Both the position numbers and the translations under genes were made by a program. From an uncultured Burkholderiales bacterium (GTDB lineage Bacteria; Pseudomonadota; Gammaproteobacteria; Burkholderiales; Burkholderiaceae_C), in contig CAJBLW010000059.1 in the NCBI GenBank assembly GCA_903953985.1, positions 1 to 19,348 on the forward strand: a stretch of 19,348 nucleotides of DNA, given 5' to 3'. The notes beneath the pieces were generated by a model. The model did not search any database. It was not told the DNA's origin and saw nothing but the letters and a program-made list of their open reading frames with translations. The number at the start of each line of letters is the position of its first letter. Within the stretch, counting starts at the first letter, position 1. This document shows, piece by piece, positions 1-8,055 of this stretch.

Positions 1-1490
1 GCTTGCGCCAGAGGCTCCACCGTGCGGGTGAGCAAGAGCGCCAATGTGGGCGCGCCGTTGGAGGGGTAGCTGGTTTCAAAATCATAGGCCGCCACCGTAC
101 CATCGGCGTTCAGCCCGCCGCGCACATCCATCAGCTGGGCTGCGCCTTTGGGCTCCCAGGCATGTTCTTGTTCGCGCGTGAGTTGCACGCGCACAGGCGC
201 CCCCACGGCGCGGGCCAACAAGGCGGCATCGGCGGCCACATCGTCGGCGCCGTTGCGGCCATAGCAACCGGCCGCTTCCATGCGGACCACATCGATGGCG
301 GTGTCGGCCAGGCCCATGAGGCGAGCCAGATCAGCGCGCAGCACATGCGGGTTTTGCGTTCCTGCCCAGACGATGAGACCTGGCTGTTGTGGAGACGAAG
401 CATCTGCTGCTTCACCCTGCCAAAGCGCCACGGCACAAGACGGACCGATCGAGCCATGCAGTTGGTAGGGCCACACATAGGTGCGCGACAAACGCTCAGA
501 CGCCTGGGCCAATGCAGCGTCCACATCGCCCTCGTCCACCAGTCGGCGTTGGGTGGACGGGTTGTTGCGCAGGGCTTGCTCAACATGGCCGAGTTCAGGC
601 AGTCCGGGCCAGTCTTTCCATTGCACGCGCAACTCGCGCATGGCTTGCTCGGCCTGCTCTTCGCGCTCAGCGACCACCCCCACAAAATCGCGGATGACCA
701 CCACCGCACGCACACCCGCAATGTGCGCGATGGAAGACTCGTCCACCGATTCCAGCGTGTTGCCGATGAAGTCACCATGGTCAGCCCCGGCATACGGGGG
801 GCGCACCACACGCCCGTGCAGCATGCCGGGCACACGCATGTCGTGCACAAACACCTGTTCACCGCTGACCTTGGCGGGGATGTCCACCCGTTGCACGCTC
901 TGACCGATCAGGCGGTGCTCGCTGGCAGGCTTCAAAGGTGTCGCCAGCGCCAGGGTGAGCGTGACGTGTTGTGCCTGCAGCAGCTGGCCATAGGCGCACT
1001 GGCGCGAAGGATCTGAACGCGAAGACACCACCCCGTCTTGCACCTGCAGATCATCCACCGGAACACCCAGCGCAACTGCGGCCTGGGCCAACAACCAAGC
1101 CCGGGCCTGCGCCGCAGCCGCTCGCAAAGGCACGGCATGAATTTGCAGCGTGGCACTGGCAATCGTGGCCCCCTGGTTGGGTGCCAGCGCGGTGCTGCCC
1201 AGCACCGTGTGCACCTGGGACAGCGCCACGTCCAGTTCATCGGCCACCAGTTGCGACAGCGCGGTGCGAATGCCCGTGCCCAGGTCCACGTGGCCGTTCA
1301 AAGCGGTGACACTGCCGTCGTCCCACACGGCCAACAAAATCTCCACGCCCTCGGCCGGGTTGCCCGGGACCGCCATCGGTTGGCCCTTGACGGGCGGCGG
1401 CGGGGGGGGCGGCTCTCGCGTGATGAGCAACACGCCTTGTGCCGTATGAAAATCAGCGCGCCGCTGGGGCCACTCAGCTCGTCGGGTCAT
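1..1490 (-). CDS. Molybdopterin-binding subunit of a xanthine-dehydrogenase-family hydroxylase (NicB / IorB type), 3' part missing
   Basis: This is the large catalytic subunit of a molybdenum hydroxylase, which would insert a water-derived OH next to the nitrogen of an N-heteroaromatic ring. I read 496 codons from ATG 1490 to the window edge; the C-terminus lies outside. Visible family motifs are GHVDLGTGI (residues 66-74), NQGATIASATLQ (105-116), and a CYGRNGADD stretch near nt 242-267 followed by the usual 'LLARAVGAPVRVQLTRE' region. The ATG overlaps the stop of the [2Fe-2S] subunit (ATGA, 1487-1490), so the two are translationally coupled. A run of seven prolines (residues 27-33) sits over an 8-G homopolymer (1402-1409). 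No FAD subunit is visible, which fits the two-subunit NicAB/isoquinoline oxidoreductase group that passes electrons to cytochromes. Whether it carries a C-terminal cytochrome c extension like Pseudomonas NicB cannot be seen. Nicotinate as substrate is inferred from the linked reductase and enamidase genes. Confidence 0.88.
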   Translation of the reverse strand, partial: MTRRAEWPQRRADFHTAQGVLLITREPPPPPPPVKGQPMAVPGNPAEGVEILLAVWDDGSVTALNGHVDLGTGIRTALSQLVADELDVALSQVHTVLGSTALAPNQGATIASATLQIHAVPLRAAAAQARAWLLAQAAVALGVPVDDLQVQDGVVSSRSDPSRQCAYGQLLQAQHVTLTLALATPLKPASEHRLIGQSVQRVDIPAKVSGEQVFVHDMRVPGMLHGRVVRPPYAGADHGDFIGNTLESVDESSIAHIAGVRAVVVIRDFVGVVAEREEQAEQAMRELRVQWKDWPGLPELGHVEQALRNNPSTQRRLVDEGDVDAALAQASERLSRTYVWPYQLHGSIGPSCAVALWQGEAADASSPQQPGLIVWAGTQNPHVLRADLARLMGLADTAIDVVRMEAAGCYGRNGADDVAADAALLARAVGAPVRVQLTREQEHAWEPKGAAQLMDVRGGLNADGTVAAYDFETSYPSNGAPTLALLLTRTVEPLAQ

Positions 1491-1975
1491 TTCGGCTGTC
1501 CCATGCGATTGGCAGCCAACAGCACCGCCTGGATGATTTCAAGGTGCGTGCCACAGCGGCACAGATTGCCGGACAACTCTCTGCGCACATCGGCCTCACT
1601 CGGGTTCGGATTTCGGGCCAGCAAGGCCGCGGCCATCATGACCATGCCATTGAGGCAGTAACCACACTGGGCAGCCTGGGCATCGACAAAGGCTTGCTGC
1701 ACCGGGTGCAATTGGCCAGCTTGCGCGTGCAGCGCAGGCAAGCCCTCGAGCGTGGTGATACTGCGCCCGGCGACCCCGTGCGCGGGGATCACGCAGGCCC
1801 GCGCAGCCACACCGTCCACCCACACGGTGCAAGAACCGCATTCGCCCAGGCCGCAGCCGTATTTGGGGCCGTTGAGCTGCAGGTCATTGCGCAAAACATG
1901 CAGCAAGTTGGTATGGCGCGTGGTCTCGGTCAACGCATGCCGTACCTGATTGACTTGGACAAAGGCTTCGGTCAT
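1487..1975 (-). CDS. [2Fe-2S] subunit of the molybdenum hydroxylase (NicA / IorA type)
   Basis: This 162-residue protein is the electron-transfer subunit that carries electrons from the molybdenum site of its partner. All eight cluster cysteines are present. The plant-ferredoxin-like N-terminal cluster uses C41, C46, C49 and C61 (motif CGLGECGSC), and the C-terminal helical domain uses C104, C107, C139 and C141 (motifs CGYC and CRC). Its length is typical for the family. It lies 27 nt downstream of livF and overlaps the molybdopterin subunit by ATGA, so it belongs to the long minus-strand operon. The lack of a neighbouring FAD-binding subunit suggests a membrane or cytochrome acceptor rather than NAD, although such a gene could lie outside the window. 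The family call is firm; the substrate is inferred from context. Confidence 0.93.
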   Translation of the reverse strand: MTEAFVQVNQVRHALTETTRHTNLLHVLRNDLQLNGPKYGCGLGECGSCTVWVDGVAARACVIPAHGVAGRSITTLEGLPALHAQAGQLHPVQQAFVDAQAAQCGYCLNGMVMMAAALLARNPNPSEADVRRELSGNLCRCGTHLEIIQAVLLAANRMGQPK

Positions 1976-2002
1976 TGCGAGGGCAGGGTGGGATCAGGCA
2001 GT

Positions 2003-2737
2003 TCAAACGCTCAGATACGAGCGCCTGACTTCTTCGTTGGCGGCCAATTCCTGCATGCTCGCTTGGTAGCGGATCTGGCCTTTTTCAAGCACATAGGCCC
2101 GGTCTGACACCAGCTCGGCGAAGTGCATGTTTTGCTCGGACAGCAAGATGCTCACACCTTGGGCTTTGAGTGCCAGAATCATCTGCACCATCTGCTCCAC
2201 AATCACCGGCGCCACGCCTTCAGAAGGCTCATCGAGTAGCACCAAAAACGGATTGCCCATGAGGCTGCGGGCCACGGTGAGCATTTGTTGTTCGCCGCCG
2301 CTCATGCTGCCACCGTGGCGCTGGGGCATTTCACCCAGGTTGGGAAACAGCGTAAACAGGCGTTCGGGCGTCCAGTGGGGTGCGGTGGTGCCATCGGGCC
2401 ACTGGCGAATGCGCTGCCGACCCACTTCCAAGTTTTCCATGACGGTCAGGTCGGTGAACACCCGACGGTCTTCCGGCACAAAGCCCAAGCCCAGCCGCCC
2501 CGCATGGTGGGGTTCGCTGTGCGACAGGTCGTGCCCCATGAACGTGATCTGCCCGCGTCTGCGACCGATCATGCCGATCAAGGCCTTCAGGGTGGTGGAT
2601 TTGCCAGCGCCGTTGCGCCCCATGAGGGCAACCACCTCGCCACGGCGCACCTGCAGGTCCACGTCGTACAGGATTTGTGCCGCGCCATACCAGGCGGCCA
2701 GGCCTTTGGCTTCGAGCAGAATGTCTGAATTGCTCAT
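2003..2737 (-). CDS. livF: Branched-chain-type ABC transporter ATP-binding protein LivF
   Basis: This is one of the two cytoplasmic ATPases that power a Liv/HAAT-type importer. It is 244 residues long, as usual for LivF. Visible motifs are Walker A GRNGAGKST (40-48), signature MSGGEQQ (145-151), Walker B LVLLDE (165-170) and the LivF-style switch sequence LLSEQN. The start overlaps the livG stop by ATGA at 2734-2737, so translation is coupled. The importer genes sit between the DUF1185 genes and the hydroxylase subunits of the same operon, so the likely cargo is the operon's aromatic or carboxylated substrate rather than leucine. That is inference, because LivF sequences do not reveal the cargo. 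Confidence 0.94.
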   Translation of the reverse strand: MSNSDILLEAKGLAAWYGAAQILYDVDLQVRRGEVVALMGRNGAGKSTTLKALIGMIGRRRGQITFMGHDLSHSEPHHAGRLGLGFVPEDRRVFTDLTVMENLEVGRQRIRQWPDGTTAPHWTPERLFTLFPNLGEMPQRHGGSMSGGEQQMLTVARSLMGNPFLVLLDEPSEGVAPVIVEQMVQMILALKAQGVSILLSEQNMHFAELVSDRAYVLEKGQIRYQASMQELAANEEVRRSYLSV

Positions 2738-3504
2738 GCCTTGCTCTTTTCAAATGTCTTGCCGGTGCCGAAATAGACTTCCTGCACCTTGGGGTGGTCG
2801 CGAATTTCCAGGGGTTTGCCTTGCGCAATCAAGCGGCCCCGGGCCAGCACGATCATGCGGTCGGCATAGGCAAACACCACGTCCATGCTGTGTTCGGTGA
2901 ACAGCACTGCCATGCCGCGCTGGATGACCAGGTCTTTGGTCAAGGCCATGAGTTCGTTGCGTTCTTTGGGCGCCATGCCTGCGGTGGGCTCGTCCATCAA
3001 CAACAGCTTGGGGCTGTTGGCCATGGCCACCGCCAACTCCACCCGCTTGACATCGCCATAGGCGAGCACATTGCAAGGCCGGTCGGCCTGCGCCTTCATG
3101 CCCACCTGGTCCAGCAATGCCAGCGCGTCATCACGACGATGGTTCGCAGCGCGCCGCCACATGGACAGCAGCAAGTCATCGTGCGAGAGCAAAGCCATCT
3201 GCACGTTTTCCACCACCGTGAGCGAGGCGAAGGTTTCGGCAATCTGAAAGGTCCGCCCCACGCCCTGTCGCCAGATGTCGCGGGGCTTTCGGCCCACCAG
3301 CTCTTGGCCCTGAAGCTTTATGGAGCCCTGGTCGGCATGCAGCTGACCATTGACCATGTTGAAGGTGGTGGTCTTGCCTGCCCCATTGGGGCCGATCAGG
3401 GCCAGCAGTTCCCCCGGGGACAGATCAAAACTGATGCCGTCTACGGCCTTGACGCCGCCAAAAGACTTGCCCAGGTTGGTCACTTGCAACAGTGGTGCGC
3501 TCAT
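2734..3504 (-). CDS. livG: Branched-chain-type ABC transporter ATP-binding protein LivG
   Basis: This is the second ATPase of the Liv-type importer, 256 residues from the start chosen here. Walker A is GPNGAGKTT (38-46), Walker B LLLMDE (167-172), and the H-loop histidine is H205 (LFTEHSMD). The signature region is degenerate (LAYGDVKRVELA), comparable to the LSYGQ form common in LivG. The reading frame stays open upstream to 3633, but that segment lies inside the permease gene and does not look like protein of this family. ATG 3504 overlaps the permease stop (ATGA, 3501-3504) and places the first beta strand (PLLQVTNL) where LivG proteins begin. Confidence 0.94.
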   Translation of the reverse strand: MSAPLLQVTNLGKSFGGVKAVDGISFDLSPGELLALIGPNGAGKTTTFNMVNGQLHADQGSIKLQGQELVGRKPRDIWRQGVGRTFQIAETFASLTVVENVQMALLSHDDLLLSMWRRAANHRRDDALALLDQVGMKAQADRPCNVLAYGDVKRVELAVAMANSPKLLLMDEPTAGMAPKERNELMALTKDLVIQRGMAVLFTEHSMDVVFAYADRMIVLARGRLIAQGKPLEIRDHPKVQEVYFGTGKTFEKSKA

Positions 3505-5411
3505 GGTGCAGCCCCCCCCGCAGTCGAAGATCTGGACCGCAGTCGCTCCCACAGCCCTTGCACCGATCCGGCAATGCCTTGGGGGAATAAGAGCACCAAA
3601 ATCAGGATGATGGCGCCCAGCATGGCGCGCCAATAATCGGTGTTGCGCGCCACCACATCATGCAGCCAGGTGAAGCTGAACGCGCCGACCACGGGGCCAG
3701 CCAGGGTTTGGATGCCCCCAAGCAAGACCATGACCAGGCCGTCCACCGACTTGCTCACACTCAAGGATTCGGGCGAAATACTGCCCTTGGAAAAGGCATA
3801 CAGCGCCCCCGCCAGCCCGGCCACACCCCCCGCCAAAATGAAAGCCAGCCACTGCAAGCGCTTGACGTCGATGCCAATCGCATCGGCCCGCAGCACCGAG
3901 TCACGCCCCGCGCGCAAGGCATAGCCAAAAGGCGAGAACAAAACACGGCGCAGCCACAACACACCCGCTGCCACCAGGCCCAAAGTGAGCCAGTAATACA
4001 TGCGCTTGTCGCTGAACAACTCGGAAGGCCACACGCCCGTCAAACCATTGCTGCCGCCCGTGAAACTGTCCCACTGGAAGGTGATGGCCCAGGTGATCTG
4101 CGCAAAAGCCAGCGTGAGCATGGCCAGGTAAACCCCCGACAGACGCACGGCAAACCAGCCAAAGATCAAAGCACCGAAGGCTGCCACCAGCGGTGCCACC
4201 AGCAGCGCCATTTCCATGGACAAACCCAGCGCACGCACCAGCAGCGCCGCGCCGTAAGCGCCCAAACCAAAGTAAGCCGCATGCCCAAAGGAATGCATGC
4301 CCGCAGGACCCATGATGAAGTGCAAGCTGGCCGCAAACAGCGCTGCAATGAGCAGGTCAATCAACAGCACCGTGGTGTAGGGCGAGCTGGCCGTGAGCAT
4401 GGGCATGGCCACCATCACCAGACCCAACACGGATGCGGCCACCAAGTAGGCCTTGCTGGCGGGGCGCAAAGGCTCTTCGCGCATGCCCACATAGCGGCTG
4501 GGTGCCTGGGCTTTGCCCAGCAGCCCCCAGGGCCGCCACACCAGCACCACCGCCATGACCAAAAAGTCCACCACCAGGGTGAGCTTAGAAAAAGATACCG
4601 ACACACCGAACACATCCACCACACCCAGCCAGATGCACACAGCCTTGACCTCGGCAATCAGCAAGGCGGCCAGATACGCCCCGGGGATCGAGCCCATGCC
4701 CCCTACGACCACCACGACAAAGGCTGCACCGATGATGTGCAGGTCCATTTCAAGGTTGGCGGGCTCGCGGGGCAACTGCAAAGCGCCGCCCAATCCGGCC
4801 AGCAAAGCACCCAGCGCAAACACGGTGGTGAACAACCAGGCTTGGTTCACACCCAAGGCGCTGACCATTTCGCGGTCCTGCGTGGCCGCACGCACCAAGG
4901 TGCCAAAACGGGTTCGTGTGAGCAGCAGCCAAAGCAGCGCCAGCACCACTGGCCCCGCCACGATCAAAAACAGGTCATACATGGGAAACTGACGTCCCAA
5001 AATGGACACCGAACCGGCCAGGCCCGGCGCGCGTGGGCCCAATAACTCTTCAGGGCCCCACAGCCACAGCACCGCGTCCTTGAGCACCAGTACCAGGGCA
5101 AATGTGGCCAGTAATTGGAACAACTCGGGGGCCTTGTAAATGCGGCGCAACAGCAGCATCTCGATGACCGCCCCCAGCACACCCACGGCCAGGGCAGCCA
5201 CGGCCAGCGAAGGCCAAAATCCGATGCTGCTGGCAAAGCGCTCCACCACGCTGTAGGCGATGTAGATGCCCGCCATGAAAAACGAGCCGTGCGCAAAATT
5301 CACAATGCGCGTCACACCAAAAATGAGCGACAGCCCTGCTGCCACAAAAAACAAGGACGATGCAGCGGCCAGTCCGTTGAGGAGTTGAACTAAAAATCCG
5401 GAAAAGCTCAT
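3501..5411 (-). CDS. Fused LivH-LivM permease of a branched-chain-type ABC importer
   Basis: One 636-residue inner-membrane protein carries both permease halves, which are two separate proteins in the classical Liv system. The N-terminal half is LivH-like (FLVQLLNGLAAASSLFFVAA, then NFAHGSFFMAG), with its cytoplasmic coupling loop FGTLVRAATQDREMV at about 169-183. The linker is at about 298-320 (PWGLLGKAQAPSRY). The C-terminal half is LivM-like (MGPAGMHSFGHAAYFGLGAY), with coupling loop FGYALRAGRDSVLRADAIG at about 495-513. I chose ATG 5411 because LivH proteins start just before the QLLNGL helix. An upstream in-frame ATG at 5477 would add 22 hydrophilic residues and cannot be excluded. The reading frame is continuous through the linker, so this is a true fusion as sequenced. 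It lies 90 nt downstream of livK. Confidence 0.92.
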   Translation of the reverse strand: MSFSGFLVQLLNGLAAASSLFFVAAGLSLIFGVTRIVNFAHGSFFMAGIYIAYSVVERFASSIGFWPSLAVAALAVGVLGAVIEMLLLRRIYKAPELFQLLATFALVLVLKDAVLWLWGPEELLGPRAPGLAGSVSILGRQFPMYDLFLIVAGPVVLALLWLLLTRTRFGTLVRAATQDREMVSALGVNQAWLFTTVFALGALLAGLGGALQLPREPANLEMDLHIIGAAFVVVVVGGMGSIPGAYLAALLIAEVKAVCIWLGVVDVFGVSVSFSKLTLVVDFLVMAVVLVWRPWGLLGKAQAPSRYVGMREEPLRPASKAYLVAASVLGLVMVAMPMLTASSPYTTVLLIDLLIAALFAASLHFIMGPAGMHSFGHAAYFGLGAYGAALLVRALGLSMEMALLVAPLVAAFGALIFGWFAVRLSGVYLAMLTLAFAQITWAITFQWDSFTGGSNGLTGVWPSELFSDKRMYYWLTLGLVAAGVLWLRRVLFSPFGYALRAGRDSVLRADAIGIDVKRLQWLAFILAGGVAGLAGALYAFSKGSISPESLSVSKSVDGLVMVLLGGIQTLAGPVVGAFSFTWLHDVVARNTDYWRAMLGAIILILVLLFPQGIAGSVQGLWERLRSRSSTAGGAAP

Positions 5412-5501
5412 GAGTCGATCGTTTCTAGAAAGGCCCAGCGCGGCATCCCCATGGGGCATGTCCCCAGGGGATGTCACACACTCAAGCGTGGAACAAATCC
5501 A

Positions 5502-6707
5502 TCAGTCGGCGTTGCGCGACTTCTTGACTTCGGCGGCTGGCGGTTGGTACTGCGCACCATCCAGATAACGCGCATCCACCATCACGCCTTTGCCACCCTC
5601 GTTCTTGGTGCGGCCCACAAAAGCGCCCATGGTCGACTGGTGGTCTTCGGCGCGGTAGGTGATCTTGCCAAACGGTGTGTCCACCTGCAGGCCACGGAAG
5701 GCCACGCGCAATTTTTCAGAATCGGCGCTCTGGGCCTTGGCCACACCGGCAGCGACCGACTTGATCATGGCGTAACCCACCACCGAGCCCAAGCGAGGGT
5801 AGTCCTTGAACTTGGCTTGATAAGCCTGCAAGAAAGCGTTGTGCTCTCTGGTGTTGTGGTTGTTCCAGGGGTAACCCGTCACGATCCAGCCGTTCGGGGT
5901 TTCGTCCTTGAGCGGATCCAGGTACTCGGGCTCGCCGGTCAGCATGCTGACGACTTCACGGCCCTGGAACAAGCCACGGGTGTTGCCTTCACGCACAAAC
6001 TTGGACAGGTCGGCACCAAACAACACGTTGTAGATCGCATCGGGCTTGGCATCGGCCAGGGCCTGCACCACGCTGCCCGCGTCGAGTCTGCCCAGCGGTG
6101 GCGCCTGCTCGGCCACAAACTCCACATCGGGCTGGGCGGCTTTGAGCAAGGTCTTGAATGCGGCAGCGGCGGACTGGCCATATTCATAGTTGGGGTAAAC
6201 CACAGCCCAGCGTTTTTTCTTGAGCTTGACCGCTTCAGGCACCAACATGGCCGCCTGCATGTAGGTGCCGGGGCGCAAACGGAAAGTGTAGGCGTTGCCG
6301 CCTTGCCAGGTCAGCTTGTCGGTCAGCGGTTCCCCGGCCAGGAAGAAGGCTTTTTTCTGCTTGGCAAAGTCGGCCACGGCCAAACCGGTGTTGGACAGGA
6401 AGGTGCCTGTCAGCACATCGATCTTTTCACGCGAGATCAGCTCTTCGGCCACGCGCACGGCATCTCCCGGGTTGGCGTTGTCGTCGCGTGTGATCAATTC
6501 GAACTTCTTGCCCATCACGCCACCGGCCGCATTGATCTCGTCAATGGCCAGTTCCATGCCCTTTTTGTAGGGCTCCAGGAAAGCGGGTTGGGCTTTGTAG
6601 CTGTTGAGTTCCCCGATCTTGAAGGTGTTTTGGGCCTGCGCGGGCACGGCGACCCAGGCAAGGGCTGCCAGCGCAATGGCACGGCGTAGAGGGTTGGCTG
6701 CTTTCAT
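5502..6707 (-). CDS. Periplasmic substrate-binding protein of the ABC importer (LivK family)
   Basis: This is the solute receptor of the importer, a type I periplasmic binding protein (Peripla_BP_6) of 401 residues. A typical signal peptide is visible: basic MKAANPLRR, a hydrophobic stretch, and likely cleavage after PAQA at about residue 25. The mature part opens with FKIGELNSY and contains GMELAIDEINAAGGVMGKK, the usual first lobe of the family. A strong Shine-Dalgarno AAGGAG (6715-6720) lies 7 nt before the ATG. It is 56 nt downstream of a DUF1185 gene, with a hairpin between them. The ligand cannot be read from sequence; the operon suggests a pyridine carboxylate or related aromatic acid. 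Confidence 0.92.
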   Translation of the reverse strand: MKAANPLRRAIALAALAWVAVPAQAQNTFKIGELNSYKAQPAFLEPYKKGMELAIDEINAAGGVMGKKFELITRDDNANPGDAVRVAEELISREKIDVLTGTFLSNTGLAVADFAKQKKAFFLAGEPLTDKLTWQGGNAYTFRLRPGTYMQAAMLVPEAVKLKKKRWAVVYPNYEYGQSAAAAFKTLLKAAQPDVEFVAEQAPPLGRLDAGSVVQALADAKPDAIYNVLFGADLSKFVREGNTRGLFQGREVVSMLTGEPEYLDPLKDETPNGWIVTGYPWNNHNTREHNAFLQAYQAKFKDYPRLGSVVGYAMIKSVAAGVAKAQSADSEKLRVAFRGLQVDTPFGKITYRAEDHQSTMGAFVGRTKNEGGKGVMVDARYLDGAQYQPPAAEVKKSRNAD

Positions 6708-6714
6708 GAAGGAT

Positions 6715-6720
6715 CTCCTT
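6715..6720 (-). promoter_or_regulatory. Strong ribosome binding site of the livK-type gene
   Basis: AAGGAG ends 7 nt before the ATG at 6707. It is the best Shine-Dalgarno in the operon and fits the need for excess binding protein over the membrane parts of an ABC importer. It also fixes the start codon. Confidence 0.8.
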
Positions 6721-6753
6721 GGGTGGGGTAAAAAAACGATTTCTGAACGAGGG

Positions 6754-6775
6754 GGTCTGCGCGTCAGCGCAAACC
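6754..6775 (-). other. Hairpin at the DUF1185/livK junction inside the operon
   Basis: Nine-base arms GGTTTGCGC and GCGCAGACC (one G-U pair) flank a four-base loop that contains the TGA stop of the first DUF1185 gene. A T-run (6730-6736) follows about 18 nt further downstream, too far away for a standard intrinsic terminator. In many ABC operons a hairpin beside the binding-protein gene stabilises that part of the mRNA. That role is inferred here. Confidence 0.45.
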
Positions 6776-7348
6776 GTCCTGACCTTGTATCTCATGCACT
6801 TGTAAACCGCCGATGCGCGGCAGTGGACGTCCGCTGTCCGTCACCACCACCGCGACCACAATTTCTTGTGCGCGCGGCGCATCGCTCACACGTGCTTCCA
6901 TGGCATCAAAATGACTGCGCACGAAAGCCGCATCCTTGTGGCCCAAGGGCACATCAATGGTTGTGCCCATGCCGCCACGTTTTTTGGCCGAAGGCACCAG
7001 TGCAGCGCCTTTTTCAACGGCTGCACGCAAAGGCGCGCCCAGCTTGGGGTGCAAGATGGCGGCGGCGTGTTCGAGTTCACCGGCTTCACCCACGATGGCG
7101 GCTTTGCCATAACTGTGTGCCTGACCAGGCTCAATGCCCAAAGCCTGCACGCATTTTTGTCCGAGCAAGGCGCCCAGCGCTTCACCGATGGCGATCAACT
7201 CGTCCAGGTTTTCGCTGTAGCGCCCGGCGTAGGGGTTGGCGATCACGGCCATGGCCAAAGCGCGGCGTGTGGGGGGGGTGACGGCACGGCCCATTTCAAG
7301 CCGTGTCTCGTCCACTTGAACAATGATTTTTCGGATTTGTGCGGTCAT
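6764..7348 (-). CDS. DUF1185 / 'amino acid synthesis' family protein, copy 1
   Basis: This 194-residue protein belongs to the AA_synth family (DUF1185, PF06684). From memory, structures of this family show a variant of the Bacillus chorismate mutase fold; no reaction is established. Motifs shared with the upstream paralogue are NPYAGRY (38-44), YGKAAIVGE (80-88), GELEH (90-94), VPSAKK (118-123), DVPL (132-135), a FDAMEARV segment (147-154) and the C-terminal DGLR. It has no signal peptide or membrane segment, so it is cytoplasmic. A good Shine-Dalgarno AAGGAG (7358-7363) lies 9 nt before the ATG. It sits between catabolic enzymes and transporter genes, so an enzymatic role in processing a ring-derived intermediate is plausible. 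This is inference, and the family name 'amino acid synthesis' should not be taken literally. Confidence 0.9.
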   Translation of the reverse strand: MTAQIRKIIVQVDETRLEMGRAVTPPTRRALAMAVIANPYAGRYSENLDELIAIGEALGALLGQKCVQALGIEPGQAHSYGKAAIVGEAGELEHAAAILHPKLGAPLRAAVEKGAALVPSAKKRGGMGTTIDVPLGHKDAAFVRSHFDAMEARVSDAPRAQEIVVAVVVTDSGRPLPRIGGLQVHEIQGQDGLR

Positions 7349-7390
7349 CGAAGACGTCTCCTTGAGGGGTTGTGGGGTGGTCGTACGGAA

Positions 7391-8035
7391 TCAGCGCAGA
7401 CCGTTCCACTGGTTGATGTCTTGGGCACGCAAACCACCCACGCGATCATGGATGCGGTAGCCGGTGGTCATGGCCAGAATGAAGACGATTTCATCGGCCA
7501 GCGGCGCGCCAGGCACACGCACCTCGATGGCGTCAAACTGGCCGCGCACATAAGAGGCGTTGATGTTGGTGAGCGGTACGTCCAGGGCAGCACCGGGTGG
7601 GCCGACTTTTTTGGTTGAAGGCACGATGGCCAAGGCATTGCCTGGCTGGCCGGTGGGCTTTTCATCGACCTTGCCTGACGTGTACGCGGCGCGGTCACCC
7701 TTCCAGCCCAGCAATTCGCGCATGGCGTAGCCCCCCGGTACATGCCACAGTGCACCGTGCTCCAGTTCACCGAACTCACCCACAATGGCGCCCTTGCCAT
7801 ACGTGGCGATGCGCTCTGCAGGCACATCCATGGCCACCAGCAGCTGGCGCGCCATGTCAATGCCCACGTCCTGCAAGGCCTCCATCATGGGCAGGATGTT
7901 GGGCTCGTAGCGCCCGGCATAGGGGTTGGTCAGCACCGCACCAATCGCCCCACGCAGCAGTGGTTGGTCCGGTGCAGGACCGAACTCATGGAAGATTTCT
8001 TCCACTTGGGTGAACACGCGTCGTATCTCAATCAT
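7391..8035 (-). CDS. DUF1185 / 'amino acid synthesis' family protein, copy 2
   Basis: This 214-residue protein is a paralogue of the next gene in the operon, 42 nt away. It keeps the same ordered motifs: NPYAGRY (37-43), YGKGAIVGE (79-87), GELEH (89-93), VPSTKK (138-143), DVPL, FDAIEVRV and C-terminal NGLR. It differs by an insertion of about 20 residues at roughly 110-131, rich in charged residues and glycine. The pair is well diverged outside the motifs, so it is an old duplication and may encode a hetero-oligomer or two successive steps. It is cytoplasmic by sequence. The start ATG 8035 sits in ATGAAATGATT with a GGTGAT just upstream. Function is unknown. Confidence 0.9.
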   Translation of the reverse strand: MIEIRRVFTQVEEIFHEFGPAPDQPLLRGAIGAVLTNPYAGRYEPNILPMMEALQDVGIDMARQLLVAMDVPAERIATYGKGAIVGEFGELEHGALWHVPGGYAMRELLGWKGDRAAYTSGKVDEKPTGQPGNALAIVPSTKKVGPPGAALDVPLTNINASYVRGQFDAIEVRVPGAPLADEIVFILAMTTGYRIHDRVGGLRAQDINQWNGLR

Positions 8036-8055
8036 TTCATCACCATAAGCATGTC

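Noticed and set aside
3..1016. Long plus-strand frames across 3-1016, 3660-5045, 5451-6689 and similar stretches
   Set aside because: They lie antisense to well-supported minus-strand genes in high-GC DNA and show compositionally biased, domain-free translations.
3505..3633. Longer LivG start at 3633
   Set aside because: The extra segment lies within the permease gene, and the ATGA overlap at 3501-3504 with a family-typical N-terminus supports 3504.
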